Shown one piece after another: positions 19,044-27,741 of a stretch of 54,946 bases of DNA. Positions within the stretch are counted from its first letter, which is position 1, and each line of letters starts with the position of its first letter. The position numbers and the translations under genes were made by a program. The stretch covers positions 1 through 54,946 of the forward strand of contig CANMUN010000013.1 of NCBI GenBank assembly GCA_947500875.1, given 5' to 3'. Below the pieces are notes generated by a model. The model was not told where the DNA came from, ran no database searches, and saw only the letters and a program-made list of their open reading frames with translations. The stretch comes from Flavobacteriales bacterium (GTDB taxonomy: Bacteria > Bacteroidota > Bacteroidia > Flavobacteriales_D > Crocinitomicaceae).

Positions 19044-20098
19044 CCCGAGAACGCATACTGGAATTACTATCTGCTATTCCTGACCCTGAAACCCAACAAG
19101 ACCTTGTCAGCGCGAATCTTATCGGGGATTTACACATTGAGGACCGTAAAATCAATCTGCAAATTAACAGTTTAAATCCCGCGCTTCATGCCCGAAAGCG
19201 CATGGAAGAAGCGGTGCGGTTTCGATTGGAGAAAGAACTAGGTTCTAACGTCGAATTGTCGATTAAGGTAACAGCCGTAAGTGGTGTTGAGCGAAAGGGC
19301 CGTCGCTCCGTCCTACCCGAAGTTAAAAACGTGGTTGCCATTGCTTCTGGAAAAGGAGGGGTAGGAAAATCAACCCTTACCGCGAATTTAGCGGCGGGTC
19401 TGGCGCAGGCAGGGTACAAGGTTGGACTCATCGACGCGGACATTTATGGACCGAGTATGCCCACGATGTTTGACGTGGTCGGCGAGCGCCCAAAAATGAT
19501 AGAAGCGAAGGGTAAATCCTTAATAGAACCTGTTGAAAATTACGGTGTAAAGTTGCTTTCCATTGGATTTTTCACGGATCAAGAAAATGCTGTTGTATGG
19601 CGAGGCCCCATGGCTTCTAAAGCCTTAACACAAATGATTACCGAAGGTCATTGGGGGGAATTGGATTATCTACTCATTGACTTGCCTCCTGGAACGGGGG
19701 ACATCCATCTATCCCTCCTGCAAACGCTTCCGTTGGACGGTGTTGTGATCATTAGTACTCCTCAGGAAGTTGCCCTAGCCGACGCTCGACGCGGAATCAA
19801 CATGTTCAGGGTCGACGGCCTCAATGTTCCCATCGTGGGGATTGTTGAAAACATGGCATGGTTTACCCCCGAAGAATTACCGGAAAATAAATATTACATT
19901 TTCGGAAGGGACGGAGCAAAAAACCTCGCCAACGGTATGGGAATCGAGTTTTTAGGGGCAATACCTTTAGTGCAAAGCATACGCGAGGCCGGGGATGTTG
20001 GGCGACCAGCGGTGCTGCAAAAAGGTTCGATTATTGGCTTGGCTTTTGACGAATTAGTTCATAATTTTGTTGAACGCATGCAACACCTAAAATCTTAA
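19028..20098 (+). CDS. mrp: Mrp/ApbC-type Fe-S cluster carrier P-loop ATPase
   Basis: A ParA/MinD-like ATPase that assembles or carries Fe-S clusters. Residues about 5-80 form a MIP18/DUF59 domain. The P-loop SGKGGVGKST (deviant Walker A) is at residues 107-116, followed by LIDADIYGPSMPTMF, the Walker-B-like LLIDLPPGTGDIHLS and the ISTPQEVALADARRG motif. The C-terminal CxxC that binds the bridging cluster in E. coli Mrp is missing: after VENMAWFTPEELP there is no Cys pair. The start codon is GTG inside the end of the upstream lipoprotein gene. The NifU-like gene follows after eight bases and does contain a CxxC. Confidence 0.94.
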   Translation: MSDKITRERILELLSAIPDPETQQDLVSANLIGDLHIEDRKINLQINSLNPALHARKRMEEAVRFRLEKELGSNVELSIKVTAVSGVERKGRRSVLPEVKNVVAIASGKGGVGKSTLTANLAAGLAQAGYKVGLIDADIYGPSMPTMFDVVGERPKMIEAKGKSLIEPVENYGVKLLSIGFFTDQENAVVWRGPMASKALTQMITEGHWGELDYLLIDLPPGTGDIHLSLLQTLPLDGVVIISTPQEVALADARRGINMFRVDGLNVPIVGIVENMAWFTPEELPENKYYIFGRDGAKNLANGMGIEFLGAIPLVQSIREAGDVGRPAVLQKGSIIGLAFDELVHNFVERMQHLKS

Positions 20099-20106
20099 TT
20101 TTTACC

Positions 20107-20343
20107 ATGGAAGACTTAACCGCTAGAGTTCTTTCGGCCATTGCATTGATTCGTCCCTTTTTAAACGATGACGGTGGAGATGTAGAGTTGGTTGAAGTTA
20201 CTCAAAACCGAGAGGTCATGGTTAAGTTAACCGGTTCATGCCGGGATTGTTCGATGAAGCAATCAACCCTTCGTGGAGGCATCGAAGAAACCATCCGAAA
20301 AGCGGTTCCGGAAATTAAAGCCGTAATTGCTGTGGAGGATTAA
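20107..20343 (+). CDS. NifU C-terminal domain (Nfu-type) Fe-S scaffold/carrier
   Basis: A 78-residue protein consisting only of the NifU C-terminal domain. The signature is present: the LNDDGGDVELVEV start, then TGSCRDCSMKQSTLRGGIE with Cys45 and Cys48, which in this family hold a [4Fe-4S] cluster between two monomers. The residues after the second Cys are Ser-Met-Lys rather than the more common Pro-x-Ser. It lies eight bases after mrp and probably works with it in delivering Fe-S clusters. Its stop overlaps the convergent S8 protease stop by four bases. Confidence 0.9.
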   Translation: MEDLTARVLSAIALIRPFLNDDGGDVELVEVTQNREVMVKLTGSCRDCSMKQSTLRGGIEETIRKAVPEIKAVIAVED

Positions 20344-22004
20344 ATCACGACTATTTTGGACTTTTGCCCTCCGCACTTCATGAAATACACCCCAGGTGCC
20401 GTAGGTTGTTGATACACGGCATGGGATTCCACCCATATACAATAACGTTGGCCCCAGGTACTCATAAGCTCGACAAATTGAGGTTCTGAACTCTGGTTTT
20501 TAAGTTCAATAGAACCGGAAGGATTCGCCATAATAGCGATAGGATGTTCCTCGATATTTTGAGCAACGTTGGTCGTGTTTATGGCCAATGCAACCGCCAA
20601 ATGTGCATTGATGCGACCATATCCTGCCTGCAAATCCCATGTACCCAGCGCGGCAATGCTGTCGTAGTTGTAAGTTACCTTTTCCGCTGTCCAAGATAGA
20701 ATGTAACGAACTTGTTCTGCCGTTAAATTAGGATTAGCCGACAACACCAAAGCACCTACTCCTGCTGCATTCGGACAAGCTGCACTGGTTCCGTTAAAGG
20801 TTAAAGTAATTCCGTTGTTAGCATATCCGTTGGCACCCGTCATGTCGGACGTTGCAATTTTAACCCCTGGAGCCATAAAATCGAGAAAATACCCAAAAGT
20901 GCTGCCCCAATTCTCACCCGAGCAATCTCCCGGTTTTTTTCGTTGGTCGCACATGTCGCTGCCACCCACTGCCATCGTCGTGGGGAGTTTCGCTGGCCAA
21001 AGGACGTCGTTGATGTCGTCATTTCCCGCTGAAAAAAACATGGCAACCCCGAGGCCATTTCTACCCAATTGATAAGCACTATCGATTTCATCATCAATCA
21101 ATTGCGTGTTAATTTGTAAGGCTTGAATGAACAATTCACTTAGCCCAGCAGAGGTGCTCATGATGTCGCAGTCCGCAATGCGCCAGGCATAAGCCGCACC
21201 GTTTAATAGACCAAGCGTACTGGTGAAGGGCTGTACCCCAATGTTCCCTGCGTACTGAAGGTAATAAAATATCCTTACTGGAATTATTTGTGCCTCTGGC
21301 GCAATGCCCGAAGTGCCAATCGAATTATCTTGAACTGCAGCCACAATGCCTGCACAAGCCGTTCCGTGACCGTCCGAGCTGTAGTTCGGCGTTGGGTATC
21401 CGTATGTATTAGAAACACTGTCCTGGTATGCGTCGTACCCGGGCAATAAATTGGGCATCAAATCGGTATGGAGGGTATCCACTCCGCTGTCCAAAACCGC
21501 AACCTTCACCCCTTGCCCTTTCGATAGGTTCCAAGCAGGTACCACCTCCATGTCTGCTCCGCTTGTTCCATTATAGTGGAGCGGTCCTCCCGTATTTTCA
21601 ATAGCCCATTGACGGTTATAATTGGGGTCATTCGTGGCGGCGTTCAGGGTAAATACCTGATTGTAGAACACTTCAACTTGGAAGGTGCTTTCCCATAGCT
21701 CTTTCTCAAGCACTAATTCCTCCAAGGATTTTGCTTGGGATTGATACGTGTAAAGGTTGGGGATAAAATCATGCGGAATTAGGCCTGTAGGCAAGGATGT
21801 AAGCTGTTGAAAGCGCTGGTTGGCATCACGAATAATCAAAACGTTGGTTTCAAAGCATAGGTTCATACCCGAACTTCTCACTTCCGTTTCAAACCCTTTG
21901 CAAACGGCTTTCTTTCCGTTGCTGCTCCATGAAAATCCATGAGGTAACTGTGCGTACAGGTTAAGAACTGTTCCTAAAAAAAATACTGCCGTAATCCTAT
22001 TCAT
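20340..22004 (-). CDS. Secreted S8 (subtilisin-like) serine protease with T9SS sorting domain
   Basis: A subtilase with a visible catalytic triad: Asp in VAVLDSGVD (about residue 171), His in SDGHGTAC (about 210) and Ser in NGTSAACP (about 406). A signal peptide (ITAVFFLGTVLNLYAQ) precedes a pro-region of about 140 residues. The last 70 residues (from IAIMANPSG to the end, with PGVYFMKCGGQKSKIVVI) look like a divergent T9SS type-A CTD, so the enzyme is probably exported by SprA and attached to or released from the surface. I chose the ATG at 22004 because the longer reading frame lies inside the upstream dehydrogenase gene and would spoil the signal peptide; the two genes overlap by eight bases. 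Confidence 0.9.
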   Translation of the reverse strand: MNRITAVFFLGTVLNLYAQLPHGFSWSSNGKKAVCKGFETEVRSSGMNLCFETNVLIIRDANQRFQQLTSLPTGLIPHDFIPNLYTYQSQAKSLEELVLEKELWESTFQVEVFYNQVFTLNAATNDPNYNRQWAIENTGGPLHYNGTSGADMEVVPAWNLSKGQGVKVAVLDSGVDTLHTDLMPNLLPGYDAYQDSVSNTYGYPTPNYSSDGHGTACAGIVAAVQDNSIGTSGIAPEAQIIPVRIFYYLQYAGNIGVQPFTSTLGLLNGAAYAWRIADCDIMSTSAGLSELFIQALQINTQLIDDEIDSAYQLGRNGLGVAMFFSAGNDDINDVLWPAKLPTTMAVGGSDMCDQRKKPGDCSGENWGSTFGYFLDFMAPGVKIATSDMTGANGYANNGITLTFNGTSAACPNAAGVGALVLSANPNLTAEQVRYILSWTAEKVTYNYDSIAALGTWDLQAGYGRINAHLAVALAINTTNVAQNIEEHPIAIMANPSGSIELKNQSSEPQFVELMSTWGQRYCIWVESHAVYQQPTAPGVYFMKCGGQKSKIVVI

Positions 22005-23442
22005 ACTTGATGAAAATGTTTTTGGGTTCCGTAAAAAACCGAAGAGCCTCCCATCCGCCTTCACGACCTACCCCAGAATCCTTCATTCCACCAAAGGGCG
22101 TTCTGAGGTCGCGAACCAACCACGAATTCACCCATACAATGCCCATTTCCAGCCGATCCGCCATGCGGTGAGCTCTGTTCAAATCTTGGGTCCAAACCGA
22201 AGCTGCCAAACCGTATTTGGTGCCATTGGCTAAGTTCAGTACTTCGGCCTCATCTTTAAACGGCATTAAGGTTACTACCGGACCGAAAATCTCTTCTTGA
22301 TTCGTGCGGCATTCGTTGGGTAATCCTTCGATAACTGTCGGGGAAATATAATACCCCTCATGATGGGGCGGATCCAATTTTAGGCGCTTTCCACCGGTTA
22401 AAATGACCCCTCCCTCTTCCTTAGCCAATTCAATGTAGTTTAAAATTTTCTCCATGTGCCCTTGAGAAACCACCGCTCCAATTTGCGCCTTAGGGTCGGA
22501 GGGGAAACTGACCTTTGCGGAGTCTACCCATTCCACGAAAGCATTTCTAAAAGCTTCATAAATGTTATCATGGATAAAGATTCTCGAACCGCAAAGGCAG
22601 ATTTGGCCCTGGTTAGAAAACGAAGAACGAAAGACCTCTTTAACCGTAGCTTCGATATCTACGTCGGGGAAAATTACCGTTGGGTTTTTACCTCCGAGCT
22701 CCAAACTCAATTTTTTAAACATGGGTGCCGCGACTCGTGCGATGTGTTGACCTGTTGCTGTTCCCCCGGTAAAAGAAATGGCCTTGATTTTCGGATGCGC
22801 CACGATGGCATTGCCGATTTCCGGACCAGTACCGTGAAGAATGTTCAACACTCCTGGGGGCACGCCTGCTTCATTCGCTATTTTTCCGAGCAACGAAGCC
22901 GTGTAGGGAGTTATCTCACTGGGTTTTGCAATCACACAATTTCCTGCGGCCAGGGCTGGAGCAATTTTCCATGAAAAGAGGTACAGGGGTAAATTCCACG
23001 GTGAAATACAGCCAACAATACCTATTGGTCGACGGGTTGTGAAATTGATTCCAACCTTTTCCATGTAATGCGATTCCGAAGCAAAATGCTCGATGGCTGT
23101 TGCGAAAAAATGAAAATTGGAAACTGCTCTTGGAATATCCACGTGCGCCGCTAATTTCTCGGGTTTCCCGTTGTCCCTTGATTCCGCTTGAACGAATTCT
23201 CCCATACGTGCTTCTATACCAGCGGCGAGTCGCAGCAACACAGCGCTTCGCTCATTTGCGGACATGTTGGACCAAAGGGGGAGGGCCCGTTCTGCGGCAT
23301 CCACCGCTTGGGCTAAATCTTGCTCTCCCGAAAGCGGAATTTTTGCGTAAACCTGACCCGTTGAGGGATTGACGTTGTCCAAATATAAACCGCTCGAAGG
23401 AGCTTGGTAGGTTCCGTCAATATAATTTTCTAAGAATTCCAT
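21997..23442 (-). CDS. Aldehyde dehydrogenase, ALDH8A1-like (probable 2-aminomuconate-6-semialdehyde dehydrogenase)
   Basis: An NAD(P)+-dependent aldehyde dehydrogenase of 481 residues. Visible are the NAD-binding PWNLPLYLFSWK and FTGG motifs, catalytic Glu in LELGGKNP (about 248) and catalytic Cys in NQGQICLCGSR (about 284). The MEFLENYIDG start and the FANQG-type ICLC motif, with WNLPLYL and WVNSWLVRDLRTPFGG, resemble animal ALDH8A1, which oxidises 2-aminomuconic semialdehyde in the kynurenine pathway, and bacterial hydroxymuconic semialdehyde dehydrogenases. No other kynurenine-pathway gene is in the window, so the substrate is inferred. The ATG at 23442 is preferred over an upstream start at 23505 that lies inside the preceding gene. 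Confidence 0.88.
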   Translation of the reverse strand: MEFLENYIDGTYQAPSSGLYLDNVNPSTGQVYAKIPLSGEQDLAQAVDAAERALPLWSNMSANERSAVLLRLAAGIEARMGEFVQAESRDNGKPEKLAAHVDIPRAVSNFHFFATAIEHFASESHYMEKVGINFTTRRPIGIVGCISPWNLPLYLFSWKIAPALAAGNCVIAKPSEITPYTASLLGKIANEAGVPPGVLNILHGTGPEIGNAIVAHPKIKAISFTGGTATGQHIARVAAPMFKKLSLELGGKNPTVIFPDVDIEATVKEVFRSSFSNQGQICLCGSRIFIHDNIYEAFRNAFVEWVDSAKVSFPSDPKAQIGAVVSQGHMEKILNYIELAKEEGGVILTGGKRLKLDPPHHEGYYISPTVIEGLPNECRTNQEEIFGPVVTLMPFKDEAEVLNLANGTKYGLAASVWTQDLNRAHRMADRLEMGIVWVNSWLVRDLRTPFGGMKDSGVGREGGWEALRFFTEPKNIFIKYE

Positions 23443-23467
23443 GGGGATGAATTTAGTGATTCTGGGA

Positions 23468-26236
23468 TTAATACTTGAAGGTTTTTCCTTTTTCTCTGGC
23501 GTCAATTCCTTCCTTCATCCACTGGGGTTCAAGACCGTTGTTGAGGTAAAAATCGAAAAATTGCCGCATTCTAATGCTTAAATCCATTTTGTTGGGAAGC
23601 TTGGTCAGGTTGTGGTCATCGTCATTGTAGTTCAGCATCCAGCAAGGTTTTCCCAATCGTCTTAGACCGGTATACAGTTCAATTCCTTGATACCAAGGCA
23701 CGGCCCCGTCTTTGTCATTTGCCATAACCAGCAAGGGAGTATTTACTTTTGGCAGGTGAAAAAGCGGAGAATTTTCGATGTACAAATCGGGCCGTTCCCA
23801 AATGGTGGCTCCAATTCTACTTTGGGTAGATTCGTATTGGAATTGACGGTTCAATCCACTCCCCCATCGTATTCCCCCGTATGCTGAGAACATATTGCTC
23901 ACGGGAGCTCCTGCCATGGCGGCCTTATATCGGTTCGTCGTCGTGATAAGTTGGGCCGTTTGATATCCTCCCCAGCTTTGACCTTGCAAGCCCATGCGGG
24001 TAGAATCGATCGAATAATTGTTAAGCAGGTAGTCGGTTCCGCTCATGATGCAATCGAACGCCCCTTTGGCGGGATACCCGGGCTTATATCGAATATCGGG
24101 AATGAAAACAAGGTATCCAGCCGAGGCATATTCTGTGGGATTAATGGTGCTTGCTGTGGGTGCTGGACTTCGATAGTTGTGTAAATTATCGCCGTTGAGT
24201 TCATAATAATAGACCAACAGCGGATATTTTTTAGCCGGATCATAGTTCTCTGGCTTATAAACAATTCCTTCAAGATCAAATCCTTGATAGCTTTTCCAAC
24301 GGATCAGTTCAGCGGTTGGCCAGAGGTATTCTGACTGCTGTGGGTTAGCCCATGAAATCCTTTTGAATGCACTCACATTTCCACCAACCTCGATATCCGG
24401 AAATTGATCTACCCGCATTCTGCGCAATACATATATGGAGGTATCTTTTGCTTTGGTAAAAGACAGTACTTTGAAATCACCCCTATCCACCATTTCAAGT
24501 ATAAATGAAGGACTGGCCTTCCAAAGGGTCGTTCTTTTTGTAGCACGGTTTCTTGATTGAAAATAGCCGTAGTTCCATGAGACATTGGTTGAATCGGGAT
24601 TCCATTTTACCCATTCCCAATCCAAATTTTTCTCATGGTTGCAAGTCAAACAGCGATTTCGTTTTGTACTTAAATCAAACTCATAAATGTTATCTCTGGA
24701 CCCATAATAATAGCGACTTCCATCCTTATTGAACCCATAGGTCGCGGCAGGACCAGGATCCATGGGTTGACCGTTGAGGTCTTCTTCCCAAGGTTCTTTA
24801 ACTGAACAACTCATGCAATGTTCCTTCATCCCTTGGTCAATGGCCAGGAGATAATGGTTTTTCTTAATCGGATCAAAATACGTAAAGGAATTCCCGTCAT
24901 TGGACAGATGGCCATCATACGCCAGTGCTTTCTTGAGCAACAATCGTTCTCCGGTACTCAGGTCCAAGCGATATACATCGCTCAAATTAGGATTTTTCCA
25001 TTGCGCTTGAATGGCGTAAGGGCGATCATCGAATACCAAGGTAAAATGGCTATGTCGATGCACGTTGAAAGCACCACGTAGGGAATCTGGGCACCACGTG
25101 CTAATAGTAAAATCACGCAAATCCATGGCAACAATGTTACCTGATCTATCGCCGTCCTTGATTTCGAGTAATTGCTGAGGTTGTAGGGTTAGATCGCTTG
25201 GAGACCAAAGATCCAAGCGAACTTTTTCGGATTCCAACAAGGTGTCTTTTTGATGAACCGTTCGATCGCTAAGCGTAAATTTAAAATAGGGTAAATGATC
25301 GAAAAAGACAGGTTGAACCTTATCATTGATCCCTTTAAAACCGAAGCCAGTTGTGGTAGTTGAATCACCGAAAGTAAATAACGAATCCAAGAGCAAGGAA
25401 TAGACGCCCAATTCATACTGCTTTACTTTGTTCGTATCTGAAGAATAGAGAAAAGCCAGAACGGTTCCTTCTTTATTCCATTGAAGGTTTTTAATGCTTA
25501 ATTGCTGATGAAGCACCTCGATGGGTAAAAGGGTATCAGGGGTAAGTACCCATAAACTTGAAGTGTCTCGCTTACCCTTTTCTTGGGTAAGGTAAGCTAA
25601 GTTCCCTTGCCTTGACATGAGGAAATCGGTTACATTATTCACCCGAAACAGGCGAGAATCCCAGTTCTCCAAAACCAAGGTTGTTCCATCGGTCTTGATT
25701 TCTTTAACTTGCTCTGTTGGTTTTTTTTTCTTGTGCAACCAACATTTCTTTGGGGCTTCCACTACCGAGGCTTGTGGTTTATCGTTTTGTTCTTTTAAAA
25801 ATGCCAAATAATCGGCAGATTCTGCCACTTGAAATCGTTTAACCTGTGGTTCTTTCCTCAGAGTGTCCTTGATGGAATTATATACCACCATCGTATCTTT
25901 TGGCCATTTTTTTTTATCCAATTTATTCAACTCACAGGTTCTCAAGGTATCATAACCTGCAGTTCGTCGCCAAGCCATTAAGGATCCCGATTCGGTCATT
26001 TGAAGATCTTTGGTCGCAAACATGGAATCCCTGGTTCCCGAAGAAAGATTGATCCAATGCAAATAACCGTCTCCGCGAAGGGGTTGAACTTCAAAAGTAA
26101 GCCAAGAACCTTGGTTGGATAATTTTACTTTCTCAAGTTTATTCCAGCGGAAATAAGCCTTGTGATCCAAAACGGATTTTTGAGAAAAGGCAAAAACGGA
26201 AAGAGAGAAGATAAAAAGTAGCGTTAAAAATTTCAT
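23468..26236 (-). CDS. Secreted S9 family prolyl oligopeptidase-type peptidase
   Basis: A 922-residue exopeptidase/oligopeptidase of the S9 family. The signal peptide is FLTLLFIFSLSVFAFSQ. A long N-terminal beta-propeller-like region is followed from about residue 670 by the alpha/beta-hydrolase domain with nucleophile Ser in GLQGQSWGGY (about 754), Asp in ANDKDGAVP (about 841) and His in NDDDHNLTK (about 874). A CxxC-type pair (MKEHCMSCS) and RCLTCNH in the propeller are unusual. There is no clear T9SS CTD, so a periplasmic location is likely. It follows the EamA gene by three bases. Confidence 0.9.
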   Translation of the reverse strand: MKFLTLLFIFSLSVFAFSQKSVLDHKAYFRWNKLEKVKLSNQGSWLTFEVQPLRGDGYLHWINLSSGTRDSMFATKDLQMTESGSLMAWRRTAGYDTLRTCELNKLDKKKWPKDTMVVYNSIKDTLRKEPQVKRFQVAESADYLAFLKEQNDKPQASVVEAPKKCWLHKKKKPTEQVKEIKTDGTTLVLENWDSRLFRVNNVTDFLMSRQGNLAYLTQEKGKRDTSSLWVLTPDTLLPIEVLHQQLSIKNLQWNKEGTVLAFLYSSDTNKVKQYELGVYSLLLDSLFTFGDSTTTTGFGFKGINDKVQPVFFDHLPYFKFTLSDRTVHQKDTLLESEKVRLDLWSPSDLTLQPQQLLEIKDGDRSGNIVAMDLRDFTISTWCPDSLRGAFNVHRHSHFTLVFDDRPYAIQAQWKNPNLSDVYRLDLSTGERLLLKKALAYDGHLSNDGNSFTYFDPIKKNHYLLAIDQGMKEHCMSCSVKEPWEEDLNGQPMDPGPAATYGFNKDGSRYYYGSRDNIYEFDLSTKRNRCLTCNHEKNLDWEWVKWNPDSTNVSWNYGYFQSRNRATKRTTLWKASPSFILEMVDRGDFKVLSFTKAKDTSIYVLRRMRVDQFPDIEVGGNVSAFKRISWANPQQSEYLWPTAELIRWKSYQGFDLEGIVYKPENYDPAKKYPLLVYYYELNGDNLHNYRSPAPTASTINPTEYASAGYLVFIPDIRYKPGYPAKGAFDCIMSGTDYLLNNYSIDSTRMGLQGQSWGGYQTAQLITTTNRYKAAMAGAPVSNMFSAYGGIRWGSGLNRQFQYESTQSRIGATIWERPDLYIENSPLFHLPKVNTPLLVMANDKDGAVPWYQGIELYTGLRRLGKPCWMLNYNDDDHNLTKLPNKMDLSIRMRQFFDFYLNNGLEPQWMKEGIDAREKGKTFKY

Positions 26237-26239
26237 GGT

Positions 26240-27157
26240 TTACCTTTTTTGAGCTTTTGAAGTTAAGTACACTCCTGTAAAAACCAACAACATGAGTCCC
26301 AGTGATGTTTTATTGATGGAACGGGTATAATCGTCTGACCAACCGATGGCTGCAAAAAGAAACGTAAAACCAACCACAAAAATGGGTTGTACATAAATAA
26401 ATACCGATGCAATCGTTGAACTAAGATATTTAAGCCCAATCACCGTTAACAAGTAGGTTATAAAAGTAACGGCAACCACTACAAATATAATTTTCAACCA
26501 AGCTTCTGTTGGAATGCCATTAAAGGATGTTTCAGCCAAGTCGAAATACAGTGGCGGGTACATCAAAAGAAAAATGCTGCCAAACGTAAAAACCCAAGTG
26601 ATAACTTGAATCGGAGGATATTTCGCCATAAGGGGTTTTACTAAAATTAAGTAAACGGCGTAACTCAACGAATTTCCAAAAAGCAACCAATCTCCCAGCC
26701 GTGCCTCAAAAGTGCTGGAACCATAGACCGTTAGTGCTGTTGCCCCAATTGATCCAATTAGGATTCCAAACCATTGCTTAAGCACCAACCGTTCACCAAG
26801 CCAAAAAAATGAAAGCACCGCAACCATAATCGGATTAATAGCCATTATGATCCCCGCATTCATCGGTGAGGAGGCGTTAAGCCCCTGAAAAAACAGCAGT
26901 TGATTGACGGTTATCCCGAAAAGTCCGCAAGCTATCAATCGAACAAGGTCTTTTCGTTCAATGGCTGTTTTTTTAATAAAAAAGGAAACCGACCAAAACA
27001 GCAACAAGGCACCAACTACTCTGAATCCAATGAAAACGGTCGGACTCAGGTATTGCGGCATGACCCCTTTTGCCAAAACGTGGCTCGCACCGTAAATCAT
27101 GTTGACTAAAAGAAGGGCTCCTGCAGCCCATTGTACCCTATGACTTGTTACCTCCAA
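26240..27157 (-). CDS. EamA/DMT-family transporter
   Basis: A 305-residue inner-membrane transporter of the drug/metabolite superfamily with about ten transmembrane segments in two EamA repeats. Family features are the Pro-containing start of helix 1 (GASHVLAKGVMP), FFQGLNASSPMNAGIIMAINPIMVA at the end of repeat one, and the conserved WLGERL loop. Substrates of such transporters (amino acids, nucleosides, cofactors) cannot be read from the sequence. The start is TTG at 27157, overlapping the preceding stop; the next Met would remove half of helix 1. Confidence 0.9.
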   Translation of the reverse strand: MEVTSHRVQWAAGALLLVNMIYGASHVLAKGVMPQYLSPTVFIGFRVVGALLLFWSVSFFIKKTAIERKDLVRLIACGLFGITVNQLLFFQGLNASSPMNAGIIMAINPIMVAVLSFFWLGERLVLKQWFGILIGSIGATALTVYGSSTFEARLGDWLLFGNSLSYAVYLILVKPLMAKYPPIQVITWVFTFGSIFLLMYPPLYFDLAETSFNGIPTEAWLKIIFVVVAVTFITYLLTVIGLKYLSSTIASVFIYVQPIFVVGFTFLFAAIGWSDDYTRSINKTSLGLMLLVFTGVYLTSKAQKR

Positions 27158-27741
27158 AACAGTATCCTTGATTTAACCGAAGAAATCCTGAATTCATCCC
27201 ATTTTTCATTCATCCCTTTGTCCAGGAATTTCCCCCTAAGCTTTTGAATTCCTCGTGCCACCTTGTAATCTTTTTCACGCATGTAGATTGGGATTAGAGC
27301 TCTAAAATATACTGGTCCATTGGGAGAATCAACGGGATGCTGTAAGATCTCCAGTGAAATGGGCTCAGTAAGTAAAAGAGCATCAAATCCACTCGATTTG
27401 AAACGGCTTTCAGGAACATTTTTCAAGGAAAAAGTATGGCCGTTGATAGCCCATTGACCTTGGTTTAAGTAATGCTTTATGGCCACCAGTGTGTCCAATG
27501 CCCATTCAAATAAGGGGTCGTTGATGTCCGACTTCCAATATTCGGGTAACAGAAAATACAGCTCTATTCGTTCAAATTCCTTGTGCTTATCAGGAACAGG
27601 CATGGAATATTCCGCCAGGTTGGTGGTGAAAAGCATCTGACCCTGACCTTCTTTCAGCGTAAGAAGTCCAAGTTCAACGTCCTTCCAAGTAATTCGCTTA
27701 ACCGCTGCGTTGAATAATTTTTCAATAGAATCAACGCGCAT
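27148..27741 (-). CDS. Suppressor-of-fused (SUFU) domain protein
   Basis: A 197-residue cytoplasmic protein of the SUFU family. The fold is recognised by the pattern ERIELYFLLPEYW, then WALDTLVAIKHYL, WAINGHTFSL, DALLLTEPI, FRALIPIYMRE and the KLRGKFLDKG ending. In bacteria SUFU domains often act as immunity proteins of polymorphic toxin systems, but no toxin is next to it here. It overlaps the peroxidase gene before it by 11 bases and the EamA gene after it by 10, so it is translated within this operon. Its function is unknown. Confidence 0.82.
   Translation of the reverse strand: MRVDSIEKLFNAAVKRITWKDVELGLLTLKEGQGQMLFTTNLAEYSMPVPDKHKEFERIELYFLLPEYWKSDINDPLFEWALDTLVAIKHYLNQGQWAINGHTFSLKNVPESRFKSSGFDALLLTEPISLEILQHPVDSPNGPVYFRALIPIYMREKDYKVARGIQKLRGKFLDKGMNEKWDEFRISSVKSRILFWR

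Noticed and set aside
22005-22064. Longer N terminus of the S8 protease (start at 22064)
   Set aside because: It would place 20 polar residues before the signal peptide and lie inside the aldehyde dehydrogenase gene.
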